From Voacanga thouarsii (taxonomy: Eukaryota > Streptophyta > Magnoliopsida > Gentianales > Apocynaceae), in assembly GCA_026120185.1 (NCBI GenBank), contig JANUWF010001218.1, positions 372,001 through 436,000 on the forward strand: a stretch of DNA of 64,000 bases, written 5' to 3'. The notes below the pieces were generated by a model. It did no database searches. It saw only the letters and a list, made by a program, of their open reading frames with translations, and was not told the origin of the DNA. Positions 33,960 through 46,289 of this stretch are shown here, piece after piece; position 1 is the first letter of the stretch, and every line of letters begins with the position of its first letter. The translations under genes and the position numbers were made by a program.

Positions 33960-35270
33960 TAAGGTCATTAGCAACTGTATTTGCACCACATAGGGCCGCA
34001 GAAGTACTGCTTGGGGAGTCCGTTTGCCTCCACCTCCACTGTTTGTACTACCACTAGTCTCTTCAGGGCCACCCCCGACTCCTATGCCAATCGGGGTACC
34101 TTCCTTTGTTCCATGAGCTATGCCAGGGCCTAGTACACCCATGGATATGCCTATTACCTTGACAATGGTGGCACAGGCTATGCAGAGCCAGCAATTCTTA
34201 CAGCAAGAGCAGATGAAGGTGCAGCAAGAACAGTTGAGATTATAGGCAGAACAGTAGATGATACAACGTGATCAAGAGCAGCGGTATTAGCGTAATGATT
34301 CTGGGACAAGGGCCTTATATGAGAGGATAAAGAAGATGGGACTGCCTACTTTCAATGGAATTGGAGGCCCAAAGAGAGCCGGAGAATGGATCGAGAAATT
34401 GGAGCACCACTTCAAGATAATGGAAGTCCTTGGGGAGGTGAAGCCTAAGGTAGCAGTACTGTTTCTGGTTGGAGAGGCTCTGAGGTGGTGGAAGGAAGTG
34501 AAGGCTATCTACCAATAGGGAGAAGAGTCTTATTCTTGGGAGAAATTCAGGGAGATTTTTTTGGAACAGTACTTTCTTAACACCTTCAAGGTGGAGAAGG
34601 AGAATTAGTTTTTTGAGCTCGTTCAGATAGAGTAGATGAGCATCATCGAGTATGAACTCTGATTTACCTCACTGGGGAAGTATGCTCCTGCAGTCACTCA
34701 GGATTCCGTCTCGAGGACCAATCAATTTGTTCGTGGACTCCAGGTCAGCATTCAAGGGAGATTATCTGCTATCTGGCCTACTAGTTACCAAGAGGCCTAT
34801 TAGAGGAGTTTGGACATTGAGGCTGAATTCAGGAGAACCGATGCCGAGAGGGGCAAAAAGAGGCCTATGTCCGTATTTAGCCAATGGCAGAGTGTTGGAT
34901 CAGGATTTAGACAGGGGCAGAGTTTCAGGCCTTGGTTCAATCAGGGGCAGAGGACTAGATCAACACTGATAGGTTAGCCTGTTACTAAGAAGAAAGCTAT
35001 AGTCGATTCGTTAGCATCGGCAGCCTCAGGAGGTCGCACCCTGTGCGCCACGAGTTCCACGATGCCCTAGTACAACACGCTGTGGAATGTTTGCACTAAA
35101 TATGGCCGGAGGCATCCATGAGAGTGGGAAGTAAAGACACAAGATTTATCAATGCCCAGAGCCAATTCCAGGTTCAGCATAAGCAAACGTCAAGGTGCAA
35201 AAACCAAAGATAGGAGAGTAGAGACTAAAGCTTAATACTCGGGTTTTCGCACTTACTCATGACGAGGCCA
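33960..35270 (+). pseudogene. gypsy-1 gag, main part
   Basis: Plus strand. A retrotransposon gag domain spans about 34150-34960: Gln-rich AMQSQQFLQQEQMKVQQEQL, then MGLPTFNGIGGPKRAGEWIE, LEHHFKIMEV, GEALRWWKEVKAIY, WEKFREIFLEQYF, YAPAVTQDSVSRTNQFVRGL. Stops include TAG at 34516-34518 (CAG expected) and others near 34594, 34633 and 34663. The segment from 33960 to 34140 is poorly readable in any frame. No intact zinc knuckle is visible; a C-rich trace (PMPRGAKRGLCP) follows. Confidence 0.82.
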
Positions 35271-35284
35271 AGGCAGCTGAGGAC

Positions 35285-37164
35285 GTGGTCACATGTACAA
35301 TTCTTGTTAACTGTGTACCAGCTTATGTGTTGTTTAACTATGGTGCTTCACATTCATTTGTATCTCGTAGATTTGCCAAAGCACTTAAAACTATTACCAT
35401 TTTGTTAGACAGTGCTTATAGGGTGTCAATTTCTAGTGGAAAGGTTTTGGTTTCCAACCTTATGCATAGGGGTTGTAAGGCAGAGATTGAGGGAGATGAG
35501 TTGGATGTGAGCTTGATTCAGTTAAACATGGTGGACTTTGATATCATTTTGGGTATGGATTGGTTAGCTAGCAATCATGCCTTAGTGGACTGCTGGGAAA
35601 AGAGAGTTCAGTTTGCGTTGCTAGGAAAAGCAGTGTTCCAATTCCAAAGTAGAGGAAGAGAGCCCAGTAGACGATCAATGCTGGTGATCTCAGCGGTTAG
35701 AGCTCGCAAGAGTCTTCAGAAAGGGTGTAAGGCATACTTGGCATATGTTGTGGATATTGAGAAGAAAGAACTGTGTATTGAAGACATAGAAGTAGTGAGA
35801 GAATTTAATGAGGTCTTTCCAGAAGATCTGTTAGATATACCATCGGAAAGGGAAATGGACTTTGAGATCAATTTGATGCCAAAGGCTGAGCCAATTTCAA
35901 AGGCCCCATACAGAATGGCACCAGCAGAATTGAGGGAGCTAAAAACCCAACTTCAAGATTTGCTAGACAAGAAATTCATTCGTCCCAGTGTTTCTCCATG
36001 GGGTGCACTTATCTTGTTTGTAAAGAAGAAGGATGGCAGCATGATGATGTGCATTGATTATCGGGAGTTGAACAAAATCACGGTAAAGAACAAGTACTCG
36101 TTGCTGCGAATTGATGATTTATTCGTTAAGCTAAAGGGGGCTAAGGTGTTCTCAAAGATAGACTTGTGATCAGGATATCACCAGTTGCGCATCAAGCCCG
36201 AGGACATATCAAAGAGTGCCTTGAGAACCCGCTATAGGCATTATGAGTTCTTGATTATGCTTTTCGGTTTGACCAACGCTCCTGCAACATTCATGGAGTT
36301 GATGAATAGAGTCTTCAAGGACGAATTAGACAAGTTCGTGGTTGTGTTCATCAACGACATTCTGGTGTACTTTCTATCAGAAGAAGCTCACCGAGAGCAT
36401 CTCAAGGTAGTATTGTAAAGGCTTTGTGAGTAGAAACTATATGCAAAGTTCGGTAAATATCAGTTCTGGTTGAGAAGTGTAGCATTTGTGGGCCATGTGA
36501 TCTCGGAGGAAGGAATTGCTGTGGATCCTAAGAAGATTGAGGGAATCCTTGATTGGTTTAGACCGACTACTGCTTCCGAGGTTAGAAGCTTCTTGGGTTT
36601 GACAGGTTATTATTGAAAGTTTGTGGAGGATTTCTCCAAGATAGCCACTCATTTGACTCAGCTTACTCAGAAAAGGGTCCAGTTTAAGTGGAGTGATACG
36701 TGCGAAAGGAGCTACCAGAAGTTGAAGAGGTTGACTTCGCACCAATTTTGGCCTTACCCTATGAGGCTGGGGGTTTTACCATTTACAACAATGTTTCAAA
36801 GAATAGACTGGGCTGCGTGTTGATACAAAATGGAAAAGTGATAGCTTATGCATCATGTTAGTTGAAACCCTACGAGCAGAACTACTCGACTCACGATCTA
36901 GAGTTAGCAGTAATGGTATTCGCATTGAAGATTTGGAGACACTACCTGTATAGTGAAACGTGTGAAGTTTTCACTGATTATCAGAGCTTGAAGTATTTAT
37001 TCACCCAAAATGAGCTGAATATGAGGCAGCAACAATGGCTAGAATTGATTAAAGATTATGATTTGAAAATAAGCTATCATCTGGGAAAAGCGAACCGTGT
37101 AGCTGATGCTCTCAGTAGGAAAGGAGTGGGAACCTTGGCAACTTATATCACCGAGCAGGACTAA
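35285..37164 (+). pseudogene. gypsy-1 protease, reverse transcriptase and RNase H
   Basis: Protease at about 35285-35650 has [12 protein letters not shown] where LFDSGASHSF is usual, so the catalytic Asp is Asn; DIILGMDWL follows. RT at about 35880-36420 shows [41 protein letters not shown], then [17 protein letters not shown] (CGA to TGA at 36167-36169). Its active site reads FINDILVY instead of FIDDILVY, losing an Asp by G-to-A. TAA at 36416 and TAG at 36427 replace Gln codons, and TGA near 36614 replaces Arg. RNase H at 36862-37164 keeps [33 protein letters not shown] and [10 protein letters not shown]. Catalytically dead. Confidence 0.92.
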
Positions 37165-38415
37165 TTGATTTTAGAATTTGAGAAGTTAGAGCTAGAAGTT
37201 GTACAACCCGCATCGGGTTATTTGATGGCGTTGATAGCCCAGTCTTCTTTAGTGGAGCAGATTAAGGAAACACAACCCAGAGAAGGGGAACTAGAAAAGA
37301 AGAGGGTAGCAACTCTCAGCGGAACACAGCCAGAGTTTCAGGTCCATGAGGATGGAAGTTTCTGGTTCCGAGGCAGAATTTGTGTTCCTAGTGATAAGGC
37401 CTTAAGGATGAAAATGCTTAAGGAAAGTCATAATATGAAACTCTCAATTCATCCCGGAGGGACTAAGATGTACCAAGATCTTAGAAAGTATTTTTAGTGG
37501 AGTGGAATGAAGCGAGACATAGCGAACTTTGTATCTAAGTATTTGGTATGTCAACAGGTTAAGGCAGAACACCAGAGACCTGCAAGATTGTTGAAGCCTC
37601 TGGAGATTCCTATTTGGAAGTGGGAGCACATCACCATGGATTTTGTCACAGGTTTACCGAGATCCAGGTCTAGAAAGGACACTGTATGGGTTATAGTGGA
37701 CCGATTGACTAAGTCAGCTTATTTCTTGCCCATAAAGTTAACTGCATCGATAGAAGAACTGGTCCAACTATATATGGATGCTATTGTTAGGTTGCACGGG
37801 GTGCCAGCGAGTATTGTATTGGACAGAGATACTCGATTTGTGTCTTGTTTCTAGAAGAGTTTCAATGAAGCGATGGGAACCATTATCACTTTAAGCACTG
37901 CTTTTCACCCTCAGACTGATGGCCAATCGAAGAGAACGATTCAGATGTTGGAGGACATGCTACGGGACTATGTATTAGACTTCAAGGGAAATTGGTTAGA
38001 TAGTATGACTTTAGTAGAGTTCTCCTATAATAATAGCTACCAATCCAATATTGGCATGGCTCCATATGAAGCATTGAATGGTAAGAGGTGTAGATCCCTA
38101 GTGTGTTGGGATGATGTGGGTAAAAGAAGGATAGTTGGGCTAGAGTTGGTTCAAATCGCATAAGAAAAAGTACAGATTGTTCGTGAGAAGTTGAAGGCAG
38201 CTCAAGACTGTCAGAAGAGTTGGGATGATAGTAAGCGAAGACCTTTGGAATTCGAATATGGAGACAAAGTGTATCTGAAGGTTTCTCCAACCAAAGGAGT
38301 GATGAGGTTTGGTAAGAGTGGGAAGTTAAGCCCGAGATATGTGGGTCCTTATGAGATTCTTGAGAGGATTGTTGATCTGGCATACCAGTTAGCTTTGCCG
38401 GCTTTATCCAGACTG
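37165..38415 (+). pseudogene. gypsy-1 integrase
   Basis: The HHCC zinc domain runs over about 37425-37560. Its first Cys is Tyr (SKYLVCQQVK where a CxxC pair is normal), and TAG interrupts YF-stop-WSG at 37497. The catalytic core shows the Asp in HITMDFVTGLP, the Asp in IVLDRDTRF, then HPQTDGQSKRTIQ where the DDE Glu of GQSERT has become Lys. TAG at 37852-37854 stands for Trp. The C-terminal region (EFEYGDKVYLKVSPTKGVMR, GKLSPRYVGPYEI) follows and is cut after LSRLYN by solo LTR D at 38421. Confidence 0.92.
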
Positions 38416-38420
38416 TATAA

Positions 38421-41400
38421 TGTAACACCCCACGACTACGTACCCTAAAAGGGCGGGAATGTCGCCATGTCCCGTAGGACAAGGGGTTTTTAAAACGAGG
38501 TATAAAATTATAAAGGTAATCTCCAAAAGAATCAACTTTGATAAATGAAGAAATACTCTTATTACATCAGGCTCAAATTGGAGCAATACGAAATAAAACA
38601 AATATTGTTCAAAAGTATAAATGATAAAAGTCTTCTAGAACAGCATAGGAAAAATAGCAAAAGCCTCTACTGTCAAAGCCCCGCTGACTCAGCACAATCT
38701 ATCTCCTGAAAACATGATGTAAAATCGTGTGAGAATAAATCTCATTAAGTCCTGTGTGTGCACATGGTGTTTTGAATAGTACGTGTATGCAAAATGTAAA
38801 ACATGTATAGAAATAATTTGGCAAGTCATAAATAATCTCTTTTCGCAAGAAGTGGGTTTTTCTCATTGTCACACTTTATACAAAATAAATCCTCCACTCG
38901 AACAAGCAGTCATGTCACCACACGTTGGGCTCCATGAGAACAAAATGGCCAAGGCACCACACTTTGTGCACCTTGTCCAGACCAGACTACCATACGTTGG
39001 GCGCTCTGATCAAGGTGAGTGTACAGCTCACCGGGTGAGATACACCTCCATCTCTACACCCAACAAAACCATCCGGGTGTCCATGCCGGGAATATAAATA
39101 ATACCATATCAGGTACAAATGCTAGCTCAGACTGGCCTGACCAACCAACACTGTCGCATTTTCAAGCAGAGTTTATCTTCTGGAGATGGCCTCCTGCCAG
39201 AAGACTTACGCTAGCCCTCCAAGACTAGTATTGTTAGCCTACCCTTATTGAGTACTCAACAAACATATCCGTCAATTCGTGATTCAAAATATCTCCACAC
39301 CTTGGTTTTGTACAACGTGGTTTTTCTCTAAAAGAGTTTTCTAAAAATTTAGGAAAGAATAGTTTTCTTGATAAAATCATTAGTTTGAAAAAACCGTTTA
39401 AAGAATAATCTTCCATGTTTACAACCCAAATAATCATAGTTCAACAATAGTTTCACAAAGCTTCACAACATAGACTTGCCATCACAACATTTAACCAAAG
39501 AGTTCATACAAGGATTTACCATCACAACATTTAACAAAAGAGTTTATGCAAGGACTTACTTGATATGCCTCAGATAAATGAGATAAAATCACAGCTTGCT
39601 TTCCTTAATTATCCTCCTGATCTACACCATATAATATCATGATCAGGGTCTCAATTAATTCGAACATGCTCTAATCTCATTTATTTTCACAACAATTCGC
39701 AATCCCCTATTTAAATCCAAGTAAACTATCCAATCCCCAAAGATCATATACCATGTCCATATGCTCATCCAACTAATAGACATCATTAAACCTTACTTTC
39801 GACATCAAGGGTGGGTATTCCCTTACCTTGCAACAGTCGGGTAATGAGGTCTCGATACTCCTATGGTGATCGTCCCGAATTCGCTTGAAAAGAAAAGAAA
39901 AGCTACCTCCTTTGCTCCTCTTGACCGAAAAGTAAAGAAGAAGATGAAATCAGCCTCTATTTGGCATGATTCAAGGGAAGAAGAATGAGAAAAGAATCAT
40001 TAGAGAAAACGGCATCAAGAGGTTGAGAGGATTTTTGCTTACCTTAAGGTGTGTTCGATTTTTGCTAGGTATTGCTCTTAAGATTTTCGAAAATTGCTGT
40101 GGAGTTCTTGCTGGAATTTTTCGTGTAGAATAGAGAGGGTAATTGGCTACTATGCTTTAGGGTTAGAGAAGATTGGTTTAGGGTTAGATGGTGGTGTTTA
40201 GGAAGACTCCTAATGGCTTTAGATTTCTTGGACAGCAAGGGAAAAAATTGCAGCTTATGGTGTGCCTTATTGCTGCCGACTTTGGGAGGGTTTAAGAGAG
40301 AAAATATTCTGTAATTTGCTTCTTTGTACTGGCCGAAATATTGTTCAAGGGAAGGGCTGAATGTGTTCAGAATTTTGGGCCAAACAAAGAAGAGTTTGAG
40401 AAGGTCTGAAGAGCTGAAATTTCTATGCGTGTGCAGTGGTTTTGCTGTACGAAATTGCTGAACAATAAGAGGAGAAATTTTGGTCTGTTGTAGCTGTGGT
40501 TCTGCCGCAATTTCAGAGAAAAGATGAGGGTTTTAGGCGCAGAAAATTGGCTTGATCAATTGAGGTTTCTGGTGTGTTTTGGTGTGCAGAATTTCGATTT
40601 GTGTAGGAGTGCAAGCTGGTCGAAATTCTTGTACAAGGCTGGCCGAAATCTGTGCAAGTGCTGTGCGAAAATTCTGTGCAAGAGTGACGGATTTTTGGAC
40701 TGTTTTGGCTGCTGTTTTTGACGAAATTCCAGAGGAGAAAAGTGTGGTCTTTAGGTGCTGGAATTTGGCTTAATCAACAAGGAGTTTTGGTAGGTTTTGG
40801 AGTGCAAAGCTATCGAAAATTCTGGGCATAAGCTGGACGAAATTCTGGAATTTTTGGTGAAGAAGAATCTGATTTTGTGTTACTAGAGTAATCTGATTTG
40901 GTGGGGGTTGTTCTAGGTAATTTGAGCTAGGGTTTGAAGAGTTTGATTGCAATTAGGAGGGCAAGAATTTTGTGTAGCTTGTGCTTGCACAAAGCTGTCG
41001 ATATTCAGCTAGGAAAATGGATTCTAATCCTAGTTGATTTAGGATTGAATAAAATCTGGTTTTATCAAGGATTTAGATAAGATTTCCTCTAGTCCTAGAA
41101 GAGTTTGGATTGAGCTAAAATTCCTCCAAGAAGTGGCGGCACTTGCTGGAAATTTTTCCAGATTTTTAGCTAACATTCTAGGGTTAAAATCAACAAGGTT
41201 TCCTACTAGGAAAATGACTCATTAATTCCAACTATCCATGGCAACATCTATTAAGCTAAAATCAAGCTAAAATTTTAATTATTAGCTATGGTTTTTTTTT
41301 TCTCAAAAATCCTAAGGAATAAAAGCTGAAAATTAAGAGTGAACTTTATTCACATCAAAGTCATTGATTTTAGGAAATATATATGGAGACTTATTTCCTT

Positions 41401-41826
41401 GGAATATTGGCACTAAAATTTCTCTAGGTTTGCTATATTTTTTTCGGCCAAGACATGGAAACTTTAAGGAAAAGAATCTTCAAGAAGAGAAACTAGGATT
41501 TACAAGAGATAGGATTCGAACTCGGGCCACCACGGAAAAATCACCATCCTCCCCGCTATTCCAAATCAATTCCAATACTAATTCTTCCTACAAGAAGTTC
41601 TTACCACCCTAATACTCATCCTTCCAAATCTTTGACCAAACCTCCCTTAACCAAATCTTTAACAACACACTATTTCACCTCAATTAATTCAAATGCAAGA
41701 GCAACGGAAAAATTCACATGCATCCATGCAAATAAAATAATTCTAAACTACCACATAAAATGTAAAATACTATACAACGCATGACTTTTCCCCATAGTCA
41801 AAGGTAGTTTTGGGCGGGGTATTACA
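38421..41826. mobile_element. Solo LTR D, 3.4 kb, inside gypsy-1 integrase tail
   Basis: Starts TGTAACACCCC and ends GGGGTATTACA, inverse complements apart from one base, with perfect target duplication TATAA at 38416-38420 and 41827-41831. Removing it restores the gypsy reading LSRLYN-VFHVS. At 3,406 bp it is a very long LTR, of the size and end sequence known for some Ty3/gypsy lineages. No protein domains, primer site or polypurine tract are present, so it is a solo LTR. Strand cannot be assigned without a partner. Confidence 0.9.
41505..41545 (-). other. tRNA T-arm-like (B box) motif in solo LTR D
   Basis: The minus strand reads CCGAGTTCGAATCCTATC, matching the pol III B-box consensus GGTTCGAATCC at most positions; a weak A-box-like TAGCGGGGAGG lies about 33 bp before it. 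No tRNA cloverleaf follows. Possible SINE trace or chance. Confidence 0.3.
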
Positions 41827-41831
41827 TATAA

Positions 41832-42012
41832 TGTATTCCATGTATCCTAGCTAATGAGGTATGTAGCGGATCCGGGTCATGTGTTGAAAGCACCTCCATT
41901 GCGGGTTCGTGAGGATTTGACTTATGAGGAAATGCCAATAAAGATTGTCGACCGAAAGATACAAGTTCTGAGACGGAGGTCTATACCTTCTGTGAAGGTT
42001 CAATTGACTAAT
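41832..42012 (+). pseudogene. gypsy-1 chromodomain-like tail, first part
   Basis: Continues the integrase reading frame: YVADPGHVLKAPPLRV, YEEMPIKIVDRKIQVLR, SIPSVKVQLTN. This matches the linker and first strand region of the chromodomain found in plant chromoviruses. It is cut by solo LTR B' at 42013 and resumes at 61308. Confidence 0.85.
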
Positions 42013-42632
42013 TATTAGAATTCATGAACCCCTAAACGCGAAAAACATCTACGAATCCTTTCCGAGGACCCAAGCTAAACGATTAAGACGATCTAGGGAT
42101 TACAGAATTACCTATGTTCGACGTAATCAAGATCTTTGGATTCTGGTTTTGTTGTTGTACATGCAACTCAAACGATCACCAGAAATTGCAATATGCGAAC
42201 GTCCTATATTGGATACACACGGTGAACTAATTCGTTACCTCGAGAGTGCTAGAGCTTAGGGTTTAAGAGGTTTAAATTTTTCTGGTGAATGGAGGTACGA
42301 ATATTAACCAAGAGCACTCTTGAGAGGGCGAGGGTTTTCTTTTAAAACCACCCGAACCTCTTAGAGTCCAACTCTGATAATATCTTATTATATTTTATTT
42401 TAAATTCAAATTAAATTAAAACTGATATGATAAGATTCTGCTATTATATCGGTAATTTAGCTAATTAATTTATTGAGTCAGATTCTTACAATCTGGATAT
42501 CATTCAGATACATTGAATGTGGATATATTTCTAGATTCATTATATCTAATTAATTTTTTAGGTTCGATTAACTTAGACATATTTTCAGATTCATCGAACT
42601 TAATTACAAGAAACACTACTAAATTATAGAGC

Positions 42633-42965
42633 AAATACGACGGCCATTGTATTTGAGCCGTCGTATTTGATGGGAGAGCCGTCGTATTTGGCTAATACGA
42701 CGGCTAAACGACGGTTTTAGAGCCGTCGTATTTGATCTCGTCGCTTTTGCTTGGCAACGGCTACAAAACTGTCGTATTAGCTTAATACGACGGCTAACGA
42801 CGACGGTCGTTTTTGCTTGCAGCGGTCATTTTTTGTGACGGTTTTAATAAACCGTCGCTTTTTCTTACCAAATACGACGGCTAGTATTTGTTTGGTAGCC
42901 ATCAACAAATATTAGCCGTCGTATGTGCTTTTCCAATTTCGACGGCTATTCCAGGCGTCGTTTTT
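42633..42965. repeat. Left subterminal repeat array of CACTA-1
   Basis: Many copies of AATACGACGGC and its complement GCCGTCGTATT at short irregular spacing, in both orientations. In En/Spm elements such motifs bind the TNPA-type protein and bring the ends together. Confidence 0.85.
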
Positions 42966-42984
42966 TATTGCCCTTAAGCAAATG

Positions 42985-43249
42985 TATTATGCCTAATTTG
43001 GTTTGTAAATCATTTTTTATTTGGATGGGATCCTGTACACGTACAATTTAAAGCCAAACATAATAAAATCAACTCATTCAACATTAAATATAATAAAACA
43101 TAATCTCTTCATCAGCCGTCGTATTATGCCTAATTTGGTTTGTAAATCATTTTTTATTTGGATGGGATCCTGTACACGTACAATTTAAAGCCAAACATAA
43201 TAAAATCAACTCATTCAACACTAAATATAATAAAACACAATCTCTTCAT
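42985..43249. repeat. 128-bp direct duplication in CACTA-1
   Basis: Copies at 42985-43112 and 43122-43249, both beginning TATTATGCCTAATTTGG and ending TCTCTTCAT, separated by 9 bp that contain a subterminal motif. They differ at about two bases, so the duplication is recent relative to the rest of the element. Confidence 0.93.
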
Positions 43250-43405
43250 TGCCAAACAACTCAAAAGCAATATCCTCAATAGACAAATCATAAATATAAT
43301 CTTCCAAGTATAAAAAAAAGATAGTACTACATATGTGAGAAATGGAAAATGTCAATATCGAACAGAAGCAGTAGTACAAATACAAATAAGTAGAAAATCA
43401 AAATG

Positions 43406-45187
43406 TCACTCATCATGATGGATAGGCTCGCCAAGATCACTCGATCTAACAGGTAGAGAAGTGGAACCAACACCAAAAAATGCCATAAAAGCACTAGATG
43501 GAGGTATAGGCACTACATCAAATGCGCCTGCATCCAATCTGCGCAATAGTGCTTCCATGGTAGTTTGAAGCGCAGCTATATGTGACTCGTAAGCCTCTCG
43601 CTCACGCTGCATCTCAGCTCGCATCTCAGCCTGCATAGTATCTCGCATACTCTGTATACGTGCCTCAACCTCAATCCTGACGACCTCCTCAACATTTGCT
43701 GTAGAACTTGATGATTGACCGACTGACGTTGGTGTTGGACCCTTTCCCTTACACCTAACACGACCTCTTGTTTCTGGACCGAACAATCATCAAAATATAT
43801 GATCCTTCGCTTCCTCTGTGCGCTCAGACTAAGGCAATACCTGCCACTTTGTCTCTAATCGTTTCTACAAAATTAAGAAACATTATATCAAATTTATATT
43901 AGGTTAATGTAATGTCATTATCATATTTTAATAACTCAGAAAAATTAGCATTTGAATATAACTTACAATCATCTCTGCAGTCAAACCGTCAGCCTGCCGA
44001 CCGTGGCACCTTCGTGTCGCAAGGAACATATCATATTGTGATGTCGGTTGGCCTTGTGAGGCCATCTGTAAAGATGTGTCAGAAATTTCAAGCAAAGTAG
44101 ATAAATTTCATCTGAATAGTGTATAACATAAACTGAATACCTGATCCTGTATAACAGAATATGGCATTCTTCCTGTGATCGGTGGATATGCCAAATGCGA
44201 TCGATTTTGTCTATTCCGCTCGGCCCCTATCTGTGATTAATTATAATAGTTAACATATAAAAAAATTAAACAAGTTCTGAGACATAAAAGTAGTCAACTT
44301 CTATGGTACGACTTGTGTATTCTCCAAACGCCAGTAATCAACTAACATCCTCCATTGATTTTCATCATCCCGTTTGTCTTGACAAACAATAAGCTCTGTA
44401 CTTTGCTGGAAAGGAACGTAGTATTTTTATTTTAACTTCGACTTAAAATCCTTCCACGCTGCGCATATAATCTTCATTGTGACACTACGTCCTTCTGGTG
44501 GCATTATGGTGTTGTCCTTGTACGAATTTTAACAAATAATTAAATAAACAAAATGTTAATTTTTTAAGAAAACACTCTCGGCTATGTTAGAATAAAATTA
44601 GTTATCTATATTTCTTGCCAAACTTCGTCTTTGAGTCTCTGAGGTATGGAATGCCAATCCCTGTAATTCAGAGGGAACCTACTACTCATGCGTGCAAAAC
44701 AGCCCACCATTGAACTATAACGAGATGCATCTAACCTAACAAGCCCTCCGTGTTGGTTAACACTAACATCGTACTTTCGAAACCCTGGCTCACCCCATCC
44801 GAAAGGTAACTTTCTACTCCCGCGAGAACTTCTTGCTGTGGAACCTACAAAATATCAACAGACTTATTAATTGAAATATCAATAGAAATATCTAATATTT
44901 ACTTTATATTAACTTAGCACACATAAGACACTAAGGTCTGAGGAAGAAGGTCCTGTGCCACTGGGACCTACATCAGAAGTGGGTATAATTGTCGCATGAT
45001 TAGATTCCTGATCCGTGGAACCTGTACGGACACTTGTATGTGATCTCTGTCCAACCTCGTGTGCTGGAGCTGGCGTCTCTGTACAGCGTGAGGAACTAGC
45101 GCCTAATCTTGCGGTAGCTATGGCATCCTGCATCGATCCACGTCGGGCACGCTTGTTTACCATCTGCAAAACAAAAAGATTTAACAT
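43406..45187 (-). pseudogene. CACTA-1 second gene (TNPA-like)
   Basis: Minus-strand gene downstream of the transposase. Recognisable pieces: an N-terminal low-complexity Ser/Thr segment (45187-44909: MVNKRARRGSMQDAIA, ASSSRCTETPAP) and a C-terminal coiled-coil segment (43786-43406) with STANVEEVVRIEVEARIQSM and a long helical stretch rich in Met, Arg and Glu. Between them lie intron-like AT-rich stretches and short exon-like pieces (near 44640-44840). In layout it matches the plus-strand gene at 52012-53575 of CACTA-2, whose tail is also a Met/Glu/Arg coiled coil. Exon joints were not resolved. Confidence 0.6.
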
Positions 45188-45359
45188 TGAGTAAAAGATT
45201 TTAACAGCTGCAGCACATTTAGTAAATAATTAAGTGATTTAAATACATTTAAATTGCAGGTTGTATTCTTCTTCCATCTAAATCTACTTCCTCCCCAGAA
45301 ATCCTATCTCTAACCCATGCAGCATCTACTTCGCGCGAAACAGGACAAGAATCTAACTA

Positions 45360-45764
45360 CTGCGTAGGAAAAGTTTATAGATCATGGTCCTTTGAATACA
45401 CATTATAATTATCTCTTCTCATCATTGGCATTACCACATGCCAATCTCTTTCTTTAGGACAGCGAGAAAACCAAACTTATTCCTCTTGGTTTGCTAGTAT
45501 GAATAGCTCATCCATCTCTTTATTTTCCCGGTACAACAAACGGTCCAGATTCACTAAAGTAAACTTTAGTTCGTCAACTCTAACACCTCGATGAACATCA
45601 ACCCAATCACATTTGAATAACAGAAATTTCAGTTCACTACTATACCGGATCCTTATAATATCAATAAGCACTCCATAGTAATTGACATTAGCTGCTACGG
45701 GATTCATATCTTTTAAACTGGAATAACTCGTAGTATCACTACTAGAAACTGGTGTATCAGCCAT
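45360..45764 (-). pseudogene. CACTA-1 transposase C-terminal part (DUF4216)
   Basis: Contains NVNYYGVLIDIIRIRYSSEL, LFKCDWVDVHRGVRVDELKF, TLVNLDRLLYRENKEMDELF: the DUF4216 domain found at the C-terminal end of plant TNP2 transposases. It is separated from the rest of its gene (54500 and up) by CACTA-2, which entered in the coding sequence around SYSSLKDMNPVA. Small frame breaks follow at 45476. Confidence 0.85.
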
Positions 45765-46280
45765 GGAATTTGGCCACGGAATTCATGCGTGGCTGATTAC
45801 CCACACAACACCCACGGATCAGCCACGGATTAAATTTCGTGGCTGATTCGTGGTTGATATGTGGGAGAATTCGATTAAGGTTGTCAAGGAAAAATTCGTG
45901 GCTGATCTGTATCTGATCACCTACGGATCAGCCACGGAAATATTTAAAAATTTTATGAAAATTATTTGTGGATGATCCGTGGCTGATTTGCTACGAATCA
46001 GCCACGGTTTTTTTTTTAAATGTCATTATATAATCAAATATTTTCGTGGCCGATACGTTGCCGATCAGCCACGGAAATTTTTTGTGGTCGATTCGCACTC
46101 GATTTGATACGAATCAGCAACGGAATATTTTTTAAAAATTCAAAATTTTTTGTAAAAAATCCGTGGCTGATTTGTAGCAAATCTGCTGCGAATCAGCCAC
46201 GACATATTTTTGAATTTTTTTTAATTATGGCGTGGCTGATCCATGGCTATATAGCCACAAAATAGCCACAGAAAATTCCC
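45755..46280. repeat. Left subterminal repeat array of CACTA-2
   Basis: Dense array of CGTGGCTGAT and its complement ATCAGCCACG in alternating orientation over about 520 bp, with diverged units further in. Mirrored at 53885-54490. Confidence 0.9.
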
Positions 46281-46289
46281 TTGCAGATG

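Noticed and set aside
41505..41545. tRNA gene
   Set aside because: Only a B-box-like stretch is present; no acceptor stem, anticodon arm or D arm can be formed around it.
42633..42965. CRISPR-like regular short repeats (also at 45755-46280, 53885-54490 and 59210-59395)
   Set aside because: Units occur in both orientations with irregular spacing and lie next to CACTA ends in a plant genome; they are transposon subterminal motifs.
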